Counted from the first letter of the stretch, positions 25,805-34,554 are shown. The stretch: DNA of 64,000 nt from Flavobacterium caseinilyticum (GCF_004349085.1 NZ_SMFM01000009.1:62001-126000), one strand, 5' to 3'. Program-made: numbers and translations. Notes: generated by a model not told the origin, from the letters alone.

Positions 25805-26365
25805 TTATAAATCTTCTATATGAATACGGGTTTTGTTTTTTAAATTTTTAAATGCTGTTGGTGTAAAACCTGTTACTTTTTTAAATTGATTGCTTAAATG
25901 TGCTATATCGCTATACTGCATTTTATGGGCAATTTGACTTATTGAAAATTCGTCGTAAAGCAATAATTCTTTTACTTTTTCAATTTTTTGGATAATAAAA
26001 AAATGTTCAATTGTTGTTCCTTCAACTCCCGAAAAAATATGGCTCATTGTGTTGTAATCTTGTAATAAATCTTTGGATAAATATTGAGATAAATTAATTT
26101 TCAATTTTGTATTTTGATTATGAACCAAATCAATAATTAAATTTTTAATTCGTTCAACTGTTCTACTTGTTTTATTGTCTAATAATTCAAAACCAAGTAA
26201 TTGCAAACTTTTTTCTAATTTTTGTTTTTGATTTTCAATATTTTCTTCAAAAATTTCTACTTTTCCCAAATCAACAGTAATAATAGTAAGTCCAAGTTTT
26301 TCTAACTCGGATTTTACTACCATTTTACAACGATTACAAACCATATTTTTTATGTACAATTCCAT
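25805..26365 (-). CDS. AraC-family regulator with N-terminal HMA-like CxxC domain (copy 2)
   Basis: A 186-residue paralogue of the regulator at 24378-24938. The N-terminal fold has MVCNRCKMVVKSELE (Cys10, Cys13) and ends GFELL. The DNA-binding half has EFSISQIAHKMQYSDIAHLS and the identical signature NQFKKVTGFTP. The HTH recognition helices differ somewhat from copy 1 (YSDIAHLS versus YSTVSHLS), so the two may read related but distinct operators. It is followed by the Csp-like gene. Confidence 0.85.
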   Translation of the reverse strand: MELYIKNMVCNRCKMVVKSELEKLGLTIITVDLGKVEIFEENIENQKQKLEKSLQLLGFELLDNKTSRTVERIKNLIIDLVHNQNTKLKINLSQYLSKDLLQDYNTMSHIFSGVEGTTIEHFFIIQKIEKVKELLLYDEFSISQIAHKMQYSDIAHLSNQFKKVTGFTPTAFKNLKNKTRIHIEDL

Positions 26366-26384
26366 TGATCTTCTTTTTGTTTTT

Positions 26385-26456
26385 TTACATCTTCATTCCC
26401 TCCATTGGGTCGGCTCCTTTTCTGAAAATATATTCGCTGTTGATGGTGCTATAAAA
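26385..26456 (-). pseudogene. 3' tail of a lost CusB-type adaptor gene
   Basis: Reading leftward, this encodes INSEYIFRKGADPMEGMKM and a stop, nearly identical to the C-terminus of the intact adaptor at 27138-28352 (INSEYKFRKGSDPMEGMKM). Nothing of the rest of the gene remains upstream. A terminator and the 26496 gene directly abut it. It is a recombination scar showing that a second cus operon once stood here. Confidence 0.85.
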
Positions 26457-26489
26457 CAAATGGTTCGCGGCAAATCGAACCATTTGTTT
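26454..26489 (-). terminator. Perfect 14-bp hairpin terminator
   Basis: AAACAAATGGTTCG (26454-26467) and its exact complement (26476-26489) with an 8-nt loop, 7 bp past the stop of the 26496 gene. On the minus strand it ends in a TTTT run. Confidence 0.75.
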
Positions 26490-26495
26490 GAAAAA

Positions 26496-26972
26496 TTAAT
26501 TTTTCGATTTTTCATCATTCATCTTTTTCTCCAACAATAAGCAATGGGCGGCACAGGCGTGGAGTTTGTAATTTTTATGCACGGTACCCATATTGTGACC
26601 TTGTGGATCTAGGATTTCGCACTTTTCCCCTTCTGTTTTTCCAATATTAACCACGTTTTCGCCTTTTATGTTGTAATACGAACCATTCTTTTTAGCCATT
26701 CCCATCTTTTTTCCATTGGAATCAATAACATTACCGTTTCCATCAATAAAATAGACAGTTTTACCTTTGTTATCTTTCACGATATTGTCTTTGGTAATAA
26801 ATCCTAATTTATTCCAACCGTGATCGTGAATTTCACCCTTTTTATTGATGTAAATTTTTTCAGTAGGGTTGGAGTCCGATTTAGTTTGTGCATTGGCACT
26901 TAACGAGATAATCATTAAAAACATTGTTAGTAATGAAACTGTTTTTGTCGAAATTAATCTTTGAATTTTCAT
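26496..26972 (-). CDS. Hypothetical secreted protein with beta-repeats
   Basis: A 158-residue protein with a signal peptide (TMFLMIISLSANAQ). The mature part has four or five short repeats of 'G-x-I/V-x-D/K-N-x-G' strands (KIYINKKGEIHDHGWNKLGF, VYFIDGNGNVIDSNGKKMG), and a tail with HACAAHC. The repeat resembles the 5-fold or WG-like beta-hairpin family found near metal pumps in Bacteroidota, but I do not recognise a named domain. The Cys/His tail could bind metal. It lies downstream of the cus operon on the same strand, 165 bp away. Confidence 0.7.
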   Translation of the reverse strand: MKIQRLISTKTVSLLTMFLMIISLSANAQTKSDSNPTEKIYINKKGEIHDHGWNKLGFITKDNIVKDNKGKTVYFIDGNGNVIDSNGKKMGMAKKNGSYYNIKGENVVNIGKTEGEKCEILDPQGHNMGTVHKNYKLHACAAHCLLLEKKMNDEKSKN

Positions 26973-26992
26973 AATAAATTGTATTTAATTAT

Positions 26993-27037
26993 TCTTCAGT
27001 TCCGCTGTTGCTCGGTCTTCAGTTTCGCTGTTGCTCG
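26993..27037. repeat. 22-bp tandem duplication
   Basis: TCTTCAGTTCCGCTGTTGCT (then CG) at 26993-27014 is repeated at 27016-27037 with a single C/T difference and a one-base spacer. It lies in the intergenic region after the cus operon. Confidence 0.85.
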
Positions 27038-27137
27038 ATTTTTATTTTCTAAATTTTAAAGCATTTATAGTCACAGAAACCAGATCAGAATTCTTTATTA
27101 AATTTACGATATTTTCGTCGTTTATTCTTTACAAATA

Positions 27138-28352
27138 TCACATTTTCATTCCCTCCATCGGGTCACTGCCTTTACGGAATTTATATTCACTGTTAATAGC
27201 ATAGGCGCCTGTAATTACCACTTTTTTTGTACTATCTATTTCAGATTTGATTTCTATCATCCCATTGGTTTCTATTCCAGTTTCGACCATTAGGTTTTCA
27301 AATACTCCCGGTCTTTTTTCAACCCAAATATAGGAAGCGTTTTCCTCCCTGATAACTGCATCGACAGGAATATACAATCCTTTTAGATTAGATTGTGTTA
27401 ATTTTGCCATAGCCTGCATCCCGGGTTTTAGTTGCAAATTTGGATTTGATATTTCCAATCGAATTAAAAGTAGACGAGTATCTGGATTTATTTCCGGATT
27501 GATAAAAGAAACTTGCGCATTTATGGTTTTATCAGGAAAATCGGCAAACGTTATTTGGGCTTTTTGTCCTATTTTTAGATTCTTGGCATAGTTTACGTTT
27601 ACTTGTGTTTCTAACCAAAGACTGTTTAAATCCGCCAATTTAATGATGCTAGAACCTTCCATTGCATAACTGCCTTCTGTGGTACTTATTTCCGATATTG
27701 TTCCACTGGCAGTGCTATAAAAAATGGTATAAGGAGAAACTTCCTTACTGGTTTTTAAACTTTCAATTTGGGCATTGGTTAAACCAAAGAATAGCAGCTT
27801 TTGTTTTGCTGCATTGAGCATATTTCGGGCATTCTTTCCAAAATCGCCAGGCATTGATAGTTGTTTGTATGCCGTGAAATAATCCTGTTTAGCAATGGCA
27901 ATATCTTCGCTATACAATTGATATACGGCTTGATTTTTAGCCACATAATCGCCGACCGTTTTGAAGTATAACTTTTCAATTCGCCCCATTGCTCTAGCAG
28001 AAATGGTGTTAATTTTTTCTTGATTAATTGTTAAAACCCCTGTATAATTTTGTTCTAAACTGCTTTGAGTTGTTGCGACAGTTTGCGTGATGATGTTCCC
28101 CAATTGGAGCTGCTGTTTACTCAAGCTTATCTCGTTTGCAGCTGTGTCGTCACTTTTTATTGGAGTTAACTCCATGTGGCAAATGGGACATTTCCCAGGC
28201 TTATCCTCCTTTACTTGAGGATCCATAGAACAAGTGTAAAAAACAGTTTCTTTACTTTTATGTGCGCTATGGTCTTCTTTGTTTTTAGTATTACAAGCTA
28301 TACATACAGTAAGTAGTATTGATAGAATTCCTATTATATTTATCGTTTTCAT
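27138..28352 (-). CDS. RND efflux periplasmic adaptor with HMBD (CusB-type)
   Basis: A 404-residue membrane-fusion protein. A lipobox-like start (LTVCIACNTK) precedes an HMBD (YTCSMDPQVKEDKPGKCPIC followed by HMEL). The barrel-sandwich/lipoyl half-motifs (AMGRIEKLYFKTVGDYVAKN, GTISEISTTEGSYAMEGSSI), an alpha-hairpin, and a beta-barrel (KNLKIGQKAQITFADFPDKT) follow. It should bridge the CusA-type pump and CusC-type channel and may deliver metal itself. It follows another adaptor gene by only 2 bp, so the system has two different adaptors. Confidence 0.9.
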   Translation of the reverse strand: MKTINIIGILSILLTVCIACNTKNKEDHSAHKSKETVFYTCSMDPQVKEDKPGKCPICHMELTPIKSDDTAANEISLSKQQLQLGNIITQTVATTQSSLEQNYTGVLTINQEKINTISARAMGRIEKLYFKTVGDYVAKNQAVYQLYSEDIAIAKQDYFTAYKQLSMPGDFGKNARNMLNAAKQKLLFFGLTNAQIESLKTSKEVSPYTIFYSTASGTISEISTTEGSYAMEGSSIIKLADLNSLWLETQVNVNYAKNLKIGQKAQITFADFPDKTINAQVSFINPEINPDTRLLLIRLEISNPNLQLKPGMQAMAKLTQSNLKGLYIPVDAVIREENASYIWVEKRPGVFENLMVETGIETNGMIEIKSEIDSTKKVVITGAYAINSEYKFRKGSDPMEGMKM

Positions 28353-28354
28353 AA

Positions 28355-29602
28355 TTATTCGGTTTTAATAAAGCTTTCGCTATCAATTAAATATTGTGCA
28401 TTTTTAGCAATAGTATCCTCAACGGAAATTCCACTGATAATTTGAATAAAATCATCTATTTCAATTCCTGCTTTTATTGCAGTTGCTTTAAAGCCATTAT
28501 TCTTTTTTATAAAAACTATTCTCTTGTTGCCAATACTCACTAATGCTTGTTTTTGCAGCCAAACCCCTTGTACTGAATTTGTTTTCACAATTCCTTGTAA
28601 TCGCAGACCTATTGGGAATTTTAGTTTAATGTTGTTTAGGTATACCCTAATTCTATTGGATTTATCTGCTGGATTAAATTGAGTTTCAATAAAATTTATT
28701 TTTGCATCCATGAATTCATTTTTGTCTAATTCTGTAGCAATTTTGATAGCTTGATTGGTTTTGATTAGACTATTGTACCCTTGACTAACATTAAAGATAC
28801 CCCATACTTTATCTGTATTTACTAATTTAAAAACGACTTCTCCCTTTTTTATGTAGTTACCTTCCTTTATATTTAATATTTCTGTATTATTACTTGTACT
28901 TTGCATCGTCGAATTGCTTGTATTATCCATTTTTTCTGTTCCTTGAATAATTCCAGAAGCTGGACTGTAAATTGAAACTTGAGGATTTACTTTTTTGGAG
29001 GAAGACAATGAATTTATCTGATTTTTAGTCATTCCATAAAGCAATAATTTTTGCTTTGAGGCTTTAATAATTGAGGTATTATCGGAATCATTGGAAACTA
29101 AATAAATAAAATTTTGCTGTTCTGTCAATAATTCAGGGCTGTATAAATCAAATAATTTCTGTCCTTTAGCTACTTTTTGGTACTTATAATTGACATACAT
29201 TTTTTCTATTCTTCCACTTATTCGAGCAGCAATATTTACTGATGAATTTGGATCATAAGACACTATTCCAGGTAAGTCTACCTCACTGCTTAATGTCGTG
29301 TCTTTAGCTGTTGTAGTTTGATAATTCCCGACGATAAAATTATCAGTAGGTTTCAAAAGATTATCAATAGAATTGTCTTCCTCAGCTTGGCTTTCTGTTA
29401 TTTTTTTTATCAAAGTCATTCCGCAAATAGGACAATTGCCAGGTTTGTCGCGAATAATTTGGGGATGCATAGAACAGGTGTATACTTCTTTTTGATGTAA
29501 ATTCTCCAAGTGATTGTCTGATTTTATTGGAAAGAAATAGATAGCAAATCCTATACTAGAAATTACGATTAAAACCAAACTATATTTTAAATATTTATTC
29601 AT
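28355..29602 (-). CDS. cusB: RND efflux periplasmic adaptor with HMBD (CusB-type)
   Basis: A 415-residue adaptor with an N-terminal membrane anchor, an HMBD (YTCSMHPQIIRDKPGNCPIC followed by GM), lipoyl half-motifs (ISGRIEKMYVNYKYQKVAKG; EGNYIKKGEVVFKLV), an alpha-hairpin region, and a C-terminal beta-barrel and membrane-proximal domain. A Thr/Ser/Asn-rich insertion (MDNTSNSTMQSTSNN) lies in the second lipoyl half. It is part of a tightly packed operon (2-3 bp gaps) with the outer-membrane channel and the split permease. Confidence 0.9.
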   Translation of the reverse strand: MNKYLKYSLVLIVISSIGFAIYFFPIKSDNHLENLHQKEVYTCSMHPQIIRDKPGNCPICGMTLIKKITESQAEEDNSIDNLLKPTDNFIVGNYQTTTAKDTTLSSEVDLPGIVSYDPNSSVNIAARISGRIEKMYVNYKYQKVAKGQKLFDLYSPELLTEQQNFIYLVSNDSDNTSIIKASKQKLLLYGMTKNQINSLSSSKKVNPQVSIYSPASGIIQGTEKMDNTSNSTMQSTSNNTEILNIKEGNYIKKGEVVFKLVNTDKVWGIFNVSQGYNSLIKTNQAIKIATELDKNEFMDAKINFIETQFNPADKSNRIRVYLNNIKLKFPIGLRLQGIVKTNSVQGVWLQKQALVSIGNKRIVFIKKNNGFKATAIKAGIEIDDFIQIISGISVEDTIAKNAQYLIDSESFIKTE

Positions 29603-29604
29603 AA

Positions 29605-30858
29605 TTATTTGATTTCTAGTTGTTTTTCGATTTCTACTTGTGTGCTTAAAATATTTTGCAATTTATCCAGAGCATCAATTTGTGCCATATTTAACGCTTC
29701 CCAAGCATCCAATACTACAAATAAATCTCCCGTATTATTCTGCCAAGCCAATATTGCAGTATCATAGTTTCGTTTTAAGGCAGGAATGATATTTTTTTCA
29801 GCAATATCATATTGTTTTTTTAGGTTTATCAATTCTGTATTCATACCCGAAATCATTCCTGCTGCTTCATTCAAAATCATTTGCTTTTGCCAGTTGAGAC
29901 CTTCATTCTTGATTTTAAAACTGTTGATATTGGCTTTATTCATTTTTGTTGACCAAGGCATGGGAATAGTAATCATTCCCATTAAAGAGAATTGTTTTGG
30001 CTGTTCTCCAAAGGCAAACATATGGTCATATTTGACACCAAATTCTGGTAATAATTTTGCTTTTTCGGTTTCAATTTTTAATTGATTTAATACCATTGTT
30101 TTTTCAATAGCTTTAACATCACTTCGGTTTTGGGAAAGTGAGGTTGTATCTGCTTTTATGGTATCAAAATCATTTAATTTATAGGTTTCATCTATTTCAA
30201 ACAAAGTGTTTTTATCTCTAGCCATCAAGGTATTTAGCATAATTCGCTTCTGGGAAATATCGTTTTGTAACATTACAATCATACTTTGTAATGCACCGTA
30301 TTGCGATTTTGCTTTGTAATAGGTTGGCAATTTATCCATATTATACTGATAGCGTATTTCCATACTTTTTATCATATAGTCTAAGAGCAATAAATTATCA
30401 TCCGCAATTTTTATTTTTTTATTTAATACCAGCCATTGGTAATAATTCGTTTTTGCCAGTGCCTTTAATTGATTAATTGTATAACCTTTATTCTCTTTTT
30501 CAACAGATGACATTGCATTCATGTAATTGAAATCAGACTTAAGTTTTCTAGCATTCGGTATCATTTGTGTAACACCAACCATGTAAGATCCCATACCAGG
30601 CCCCATTTCATCGGCTTTCCATAATTTACTATTGTAAGGCGTCATAAAAAAACCCGTTTCCACTTGCGGAGGCATCCAACTTTTTGCTCCTTTTGCTGCT
30701 GCATCCATACTTTGAATATCAGCATCATACATTTTTAGTTGTGGATTATTTGTTTTGATATTCGTCAAAACAGCATCCAACGAAAGTGTTTGCGCCGCCA
30801 TATTAGCAGTACTTAAAATCAAACAGCTTATTGCGATATAACAGTTATTCTTTAACAT
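29605..30858 (-). CDS. cusC: TolC-family outer-membrane channel (CusC-type)
   Basis: A 417-residue exported protein (signal ISCLILSTANMAAQ). It shows two related helical halves typical of outer-membrane efflux proteins, beginning LSLDAVLTNIKTNNPQLKMY and ending with a long coiled coil (NILSTQVEIEKQLEIK). A Met-rich patch (MGPGMGSYMVGVTQM) is unusual and may contact Cu/Ag. Its start overlaps the permease C-terminal gene by 14 bp, so translation is coupled. It forms the exit duct of the Cus-type pump. Confidence 0.88.
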   Translation of the reverse strand: MLKNNCYIAISCLILSTANMAAQTLSLDAVLTNIKTNNPQLKMYDADIQSMDAAAKGAKSWMPPQVETGFFMTPYNSKLWKADEMGPGMGSYMVGVTQMIPNARKLKSDFNYMNAMSSVEKENKGYTINQLKALAKTNYYQWLVLNKKIKIADDNLLLLDYMIKSMEIRYQYNMDKLPTYYKAKSQYGALQSMIVMLQNDISQKRIMLNTLMARDKNTLFEIDETYKLNDFDTIKADTTSLSQNRSDVKAIEKTMVLNQLKIETEKAKLLPEFGVKYDHMFAFGEQPKQFSLMGMITIPMPWSTKMNKANINSFKIKNEGLNWQKQMILNEAAGMISGMNTELINLKKQYDIAEKNIIPALKRNYDTAILAWQNNTGDLFVVLDAWEALNMAQIDALDKLQNILSTQVEIEKQLEIK

Positions 30859-32782
30859 CTATAAGTTCTATTTTGCCTTTTGTTTTTAATTCTCGAAGTT
30901 TTACCATCTCAAAAACTATAGGAGTTACTAATAATACATAAATTGTTGAGGTAATTGTACCCCCAATGAGTGGAACCGTAATTGGCAACATCACATCGGC
31001 TCCAGTTCCTGTTGCCCAAAGGATAGGGATTAATCCAAATAGGGAAACGGAAACGGTCATCAATTTTGGTCTTAATCTTTTGGCAGAACCGTCAATAATG
31101 TACTGTTTCAAAATTGCTTCTGTGATTGTTGCTGCACTGTTCCCGTGTTTTTCTACCATTTTGTTCATCGCTTCATTCAAATAAATAGTCATTAACATAG
31201 CGGTTTCGATTGCCATTCCAAACAATGCTATAAAACCAACTGCAACGGCTACGGATAAATTTATTCCATAAAAATAGACCATAAAAATTCCTCCAATCAA
31301 AGCAAACGGTACGGTTATCATTGTAATCAGTGCTTCTTTCATAGAATGATAGGTGAAGTACAGAATGAGGAAAATAATGATGACAACTATAGGTAAAATC
31401 ATGCTTAATGTTTTATTGGCTCTGATTTGGTTTTCCCATTGTCCGCTCCACTCCACATAATAGCCTTTTGGCATTTTAGTGATCATTGCATTCAATTTTT
31501 TTTGCGCTTCTTTTACCGTACTTCCTAGATCACGCTCTCGCACATTAAACAGGACACTGCCTCGTAGCATTGCATTTTCGCTATTTATCATTGGAGGACC
31601 ATCGCTTATTTTTACATCGGCAACGGCTTCTAATGGAATAGGACCAAACTCCATTGTTTGAACTTGGAGTTTTTTCAAGGCCTCAATACTATTTCTGTAT
31701 TCTTGAGCATATCTTGCATTTACAGAAAATCGTTGCCTTCCCTCAATGGTTGTAGTAAGTTTCATTCCACCAATAGACGCTTCTACCACATTGTTTATAT
31801 CATCTATTGTAAGTCCGTATCTGCCAATGGCCTCTCTTTTTGCCTCGATATCGATGTACTTTCCGCCAGTAATCGGTTCCGCATATAAATCTTTTACGCC
31901 AGAAGTACCTTCAAGGGCTTTTTTTATTTTTTGAGATAAAACATTGATAGTGTCTAAGCTTGCTCCGTAAATCTTTATTCCTACATCGGTTCTAATACCA
32001 GTAGAAAGCATGTTAATCCTATTAATGATGGGCTGTGTAAAACCATTCGTAACTCCTGGAATTTGAAGTTTATTATTTATTTCATTAACAATATCGGCTT
32101 TCGTTTTGTCTTCTCTCCATTCGTTTTGGGGTTTTAGTAAAACAATCGTTTCAATCATGCTTATTGGACTATTGTCGGTTGCTGTATTAGCACGTCCGGC
32201 TTTTCCTAAAACATGAGCCACTTCGGGTATCGATTTTATCAATTTGTCTTGCACTTGTAAAATTCTTTTCACCTCAGAATTGGATACGTCTGGCAATGTT
32301 ACAGGCATAAAAAGTACGGAACCTTCGTCTAAAGGTGGCATAAATTCTGTGCCTAAACGGGTAAACATTAAAACACCAATCAGGAGCGCAATTATATTAA
32401 TGCCTAATACTGTTTTCCTCCATTTTAAACAAAAAATTAAAATAGGAGTATAGATGCTTTCCAGTTTTTTGTTAATTGGATTTTTGTTTTCTGGACGAAG
32501 TTTGCCTTTGAGCAGAAAACTAATTAGAACAGGAGTAAGGGTAATGGCTAAAAAAGCATCTACTATAAGTATAAACGATTTTGTCCAAGCCAATGGGCTG
32601 AATAATTTACCTTCCATACCCGTGAGAAGAAATACAGGTAAAAAGGAAGCTATCACAATGAGTGTTGAATAAAAGACACCTGGACCAACTAATTTTGAAG
32701 ACTTTTCTATAAGCTGTAACTTTTCTTCAGAAGATAAGGGGTCATGTTCTTTTTTGAATATATTTTTTATTTTATCTTTCAT
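30845..32782 (-). CDS. cusA: CusA-type RND permease, C-terminal polypeptide of a split gene
   Basis: 645 residues covering the second part of a CusA-type pump: from the cytoplasmic loop before TM5 (SSEEKLQLIEKSSKLVGPGV), through TM5-6, the second periplasmic domain (GTEFMPPLDEGSVLFMP), to TM7-12. The upstream gene supplies the first 432 residues; together (1077) they equal one normal CusA. The two frames overlap by 4 bp (ATGA). Both halves look intact and conserved, so the split may be functional, or produced by a recent single-base change. It exports Cu(I)/Ag(I) from the periplasm by proton antiport. Confidence 0.88.
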   Translation of the reverse strand: MKDKIKNIFKKEHDPLSSEEKLQLIEKSSKLVGPGVFYSTLIVIASFLPVFLLTGMEGKLFSPLAWTKSFILIVDAFLAITLTPVLISFLLKGKLRPENKNPINKKLESIYTPILIFCLKWRKTVLGINIIALLIGVLMFTRLGTEFMPPLDEGSVLFMPVTLPDVSNSEVKRILQVQDKLIKSIPEVAHVLGKAGRANTATDNSPISMIETIVLLKPQNEWREDKTKADIVNEINNKLQIPGVTNGFTQPIINRINMLSTGIRTDVGIKIYGASLDTINVLSQKIKKALEGTSGVKDLYAEPITGGKYIDIEAKREAIGRYGLTIDDINNVVEASIGGMKLTTTIEGRQRFSVNARYAQEYRNSIEALKKLQVQTMEFGPIPLEAVADVKISDGPPMINSENAMLRGSVLFNVRERDLGSTVKEAQKKLNAMITKMPKGYYVEWSGQWENQIRANKTLSMILPIVVIIIFLILYFTYHSMKEALITMITVPFALIGGIFMVYFYGINLSVAVAVGFIALFGMAIETAMLMTIYLNEAMNKMVEKHGNSAATITEAILKQYIIDGSAKRLRPKLMTVSVSLFGLIPILWATGTGADVMLPITVPLIGGTITSTIYVLLVTPIVFEMVKLRELKTKGKIELIDVKE

Positions 32783-34077
32783 TTTATTTCTGAATTATTT
32801 TGATTACTCTCCATCTCTTCCTGTTTCTCCGAAATTGTCCTATACGCATTTTCCACCATTACAATTCCGTCATCGACGACAACACCTATAGCTAATGCAA
32901 TTCCAGTTAATGACATAATATTAGATGATATCCCAAAGGCTTCAAGCAAAATAAAGCCAATAGCCACAGATATAGGTAATTGTATTAAGATAATTAAAGC
33001 ACTTCGCCAATGAAAAAGAAAAAGTAGTATAACAATTGAAACAACAATCATTTCTTCTATTAAAGTACCTTTAACAGATGCGATTGCTTTTTCTATTAAT
33101 TCACTTCGGTCATATGACGTTTTAAAAGTAACGCCTTCAGGCAATCCTTTTTCAACTTCTTTCATTTTTAATTTAACTGCCTTTATAACTTTATCTGCAT
33201 TTTCACCATAACGCATGACTATAATTCCTCCTACAACTTCACCTGTTCCATTTTCGTCAAAAATTCCCAAACGTAAATCTCCACCCATTTGTATCGAACC
33301 AATGTCTTTTACCTTTACTGGAACTGAATTATAATTTTTAATGGCAATGTCTTCTACATCTTTTATGTTTTTTATGTACCCTAAACCTCTTACTATGTAA
33401 GACATATTACTCATCTCAAATTTTCGACCACCAACATCATTGTTATTTGCTTTGACTGCATTCATCACTTCCATCATACTCACATTGTAGTACTGCATTT
33501 TCAAGGGATCTAACACTAATTGGTACTGTTTTTCAAAACCCCCAAATGATGCTACTTCAGCCACGCCGGGAACCGTTTGTAATGCAAATTTCACGTACCA
33601 ATCTTGTAAAGCTCTTTGTTCTCCCAAGTCCATACCGTTAGCCTTTAAATGATACCAAAAAACATGGCCAACTCCAGTACCATCTGGTCCTAATGTGGGC
33701 ACTACATTTTGAGGCAATAATCGTTGGGCATAATTCAACCGTTCCAACACTCGAGTTCTTGCCCAATACACATCTACATTATCTTCAAAGATGATATATA
33801 CGAAACTCATCCCAAACATAGATGCACCGCGGATATTTTTAACTTTTGGTATTCCTTGCAGGTTTGAAACCAAAGGGTACGTTATTTGAGCTTCTATAAC
33901 CTGTGGACTTCTTCCCATCCATTCTGTAAATACAATAACTTGATTCTCGGACAAATCCGGAATGGCATCTATGGGGTTTTGTTGTACGCTATAAATACCC
34001 CAAGCTAATAAGCAGGCCGAAACGAGAAGGACAACAAATCTATTCTTTAAAGAGAATGATATTAATTTTTCTACCAT
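32779..34077 (-). CDS. cusA: CusA-type RND permease, N-terminal polypeptide of a split gene
   Basis: 432 residues containing TM1, the first periplasmic pore/docking domain and TM2-4. The TM4 sequence AIGVVVDDGIVMVENA matches the CusA (monovalent, HME4) signature rather than the DFGIIVDGA signature of the CzcA-type protein at 53.8-58.1 kb. It ends ESNQNNSEIK in the cytoplasmic loop where normal CusA continues. The stop (AAA TGA) is embedded in ATAAAATGA, where a -1 slip on A-AAA would join the downstream frame. It is located 5 bp after the haem-binding protein gene. Confidence 0.88.
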   Translation of the reverse strand: MVEKLISFSLKNRFVVLLVSACLLAWGIYSVQQNPIDAIPDLSENQVIVFTEWMGRSPQVIEAQITYPLVSNLQGIPKVKNIRGASMFGMSFVYIIFEDNVDVYWARTRVLERLNYAQRLLPQNVVPTLGPDGTGVGHVFWYHLKANGMDLGEQRALQDWYVKFALQTVPGVAEVASFGGFEKQYQLVLDPLKMQYYNVSMMEVMNAVKANNNDVGGRKFEMSNMSYIVRGLGYIKNIKDVEDIAIKNYNSVPVKVKDIGSIQMGGDLRLGIFDENGTGEVVGGIIVMRYGENADKVIKAVKLKMKEVEKGLPEGVTFKTSYDRSELIEKAIASVKGTLIEEMIVVSIVILLFLFHWRSALIILIQLPISVAIGFILLEAFGISSNIMSLTGIALAIGVVVDDGIVMVENAYRTISEKQEEMESNQNNSEIK

Positions 34078-34082
34078 GACAT

Positions 34083-34553
34083 TTAGTTTTCTAATGAAAG
34101 ACTATCTTTTATTTTATTTATCCAATTGATTACTTCCTCTTTTTGAGCAGGTGTTACTATTGCATTTTTATGAAGTAACGTGTAAGACGCTAAGGGCATT
34201 TCATCAGACTTTATTTGTTTGATGATAGCTTCTAATTTGTTTTCTTGTTTTCGCTTGGAGTACTTTCCAAACTCATTAAAGTTCAAATCCTTCTTACCAT
34301 CTTTAATGTGTTCCTCCATAAAAAACCGTGCTGGCTGAATGTAAGAATATAATGGATAATTAGTATTGTTACTGTGACAATCGTAGCAAGATGTCCGTAA
34401 AATAGTTTCAACATTTTTAGGAACATCGTACATTTTTGTGAAATTTGCAGTTAATTCCTGCTCATAACTTTCATTACGAGCAGGTTGATATAACTGCATC
34501 AACAAAAAAATAACAAACCCGATTATGAGTATTTTCTTGATGATTTTTTTCAT
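34083..34553 (-). CDS. Haem-binding-domain (cytochrome c-like) membrane protein
   Basis: A 156-residue protein with an N-terminal membrane anchor (IIKKILIIGFVIFLLMQLYQ) and a covalent haem site CYDCH (in TILRTSCYDCHSNNTNYPLY), the hallmark of the Bacteroidota haem-binding domain (Haem_bd). WINKIK near the end is also typical. It is periplasmic, probably an electron carrier. It is locked into the cus operon (1 bp after the DUF3347 gene, 5 bp before cusA), so it may oxidise or reduce copper before export. Confidence 0.88.
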   Translation of the reverse strand: MKKIIKKILIIGFVIFLLMQLYQPARNESYEQELTANFTKMYDVPKNVETILRTSCYDCHSNNTNYPLYSYIQPARFFMEEHIKDGKKDLNFNEFGKYSKRKQENKLEAIIKQIKSDEMPLASYTLLHKNAIVTPAQKEEVINWINKIKDSLSLEN

Positions 34554-34554
34554 T

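Noticed and set aside
26462..26481. GGTTCG...CGAACC resembling a tRNA T-arm
   Set aside because: It is the stem of a terminator; no acceptor, D or anticodon arms around it.
30845..34077. cusA pair as a plain pseudogene
   Set aside because: Both halves lack further damage and the overlap is a typical coupled ATGA; kept as two coding sequences with the split noted.
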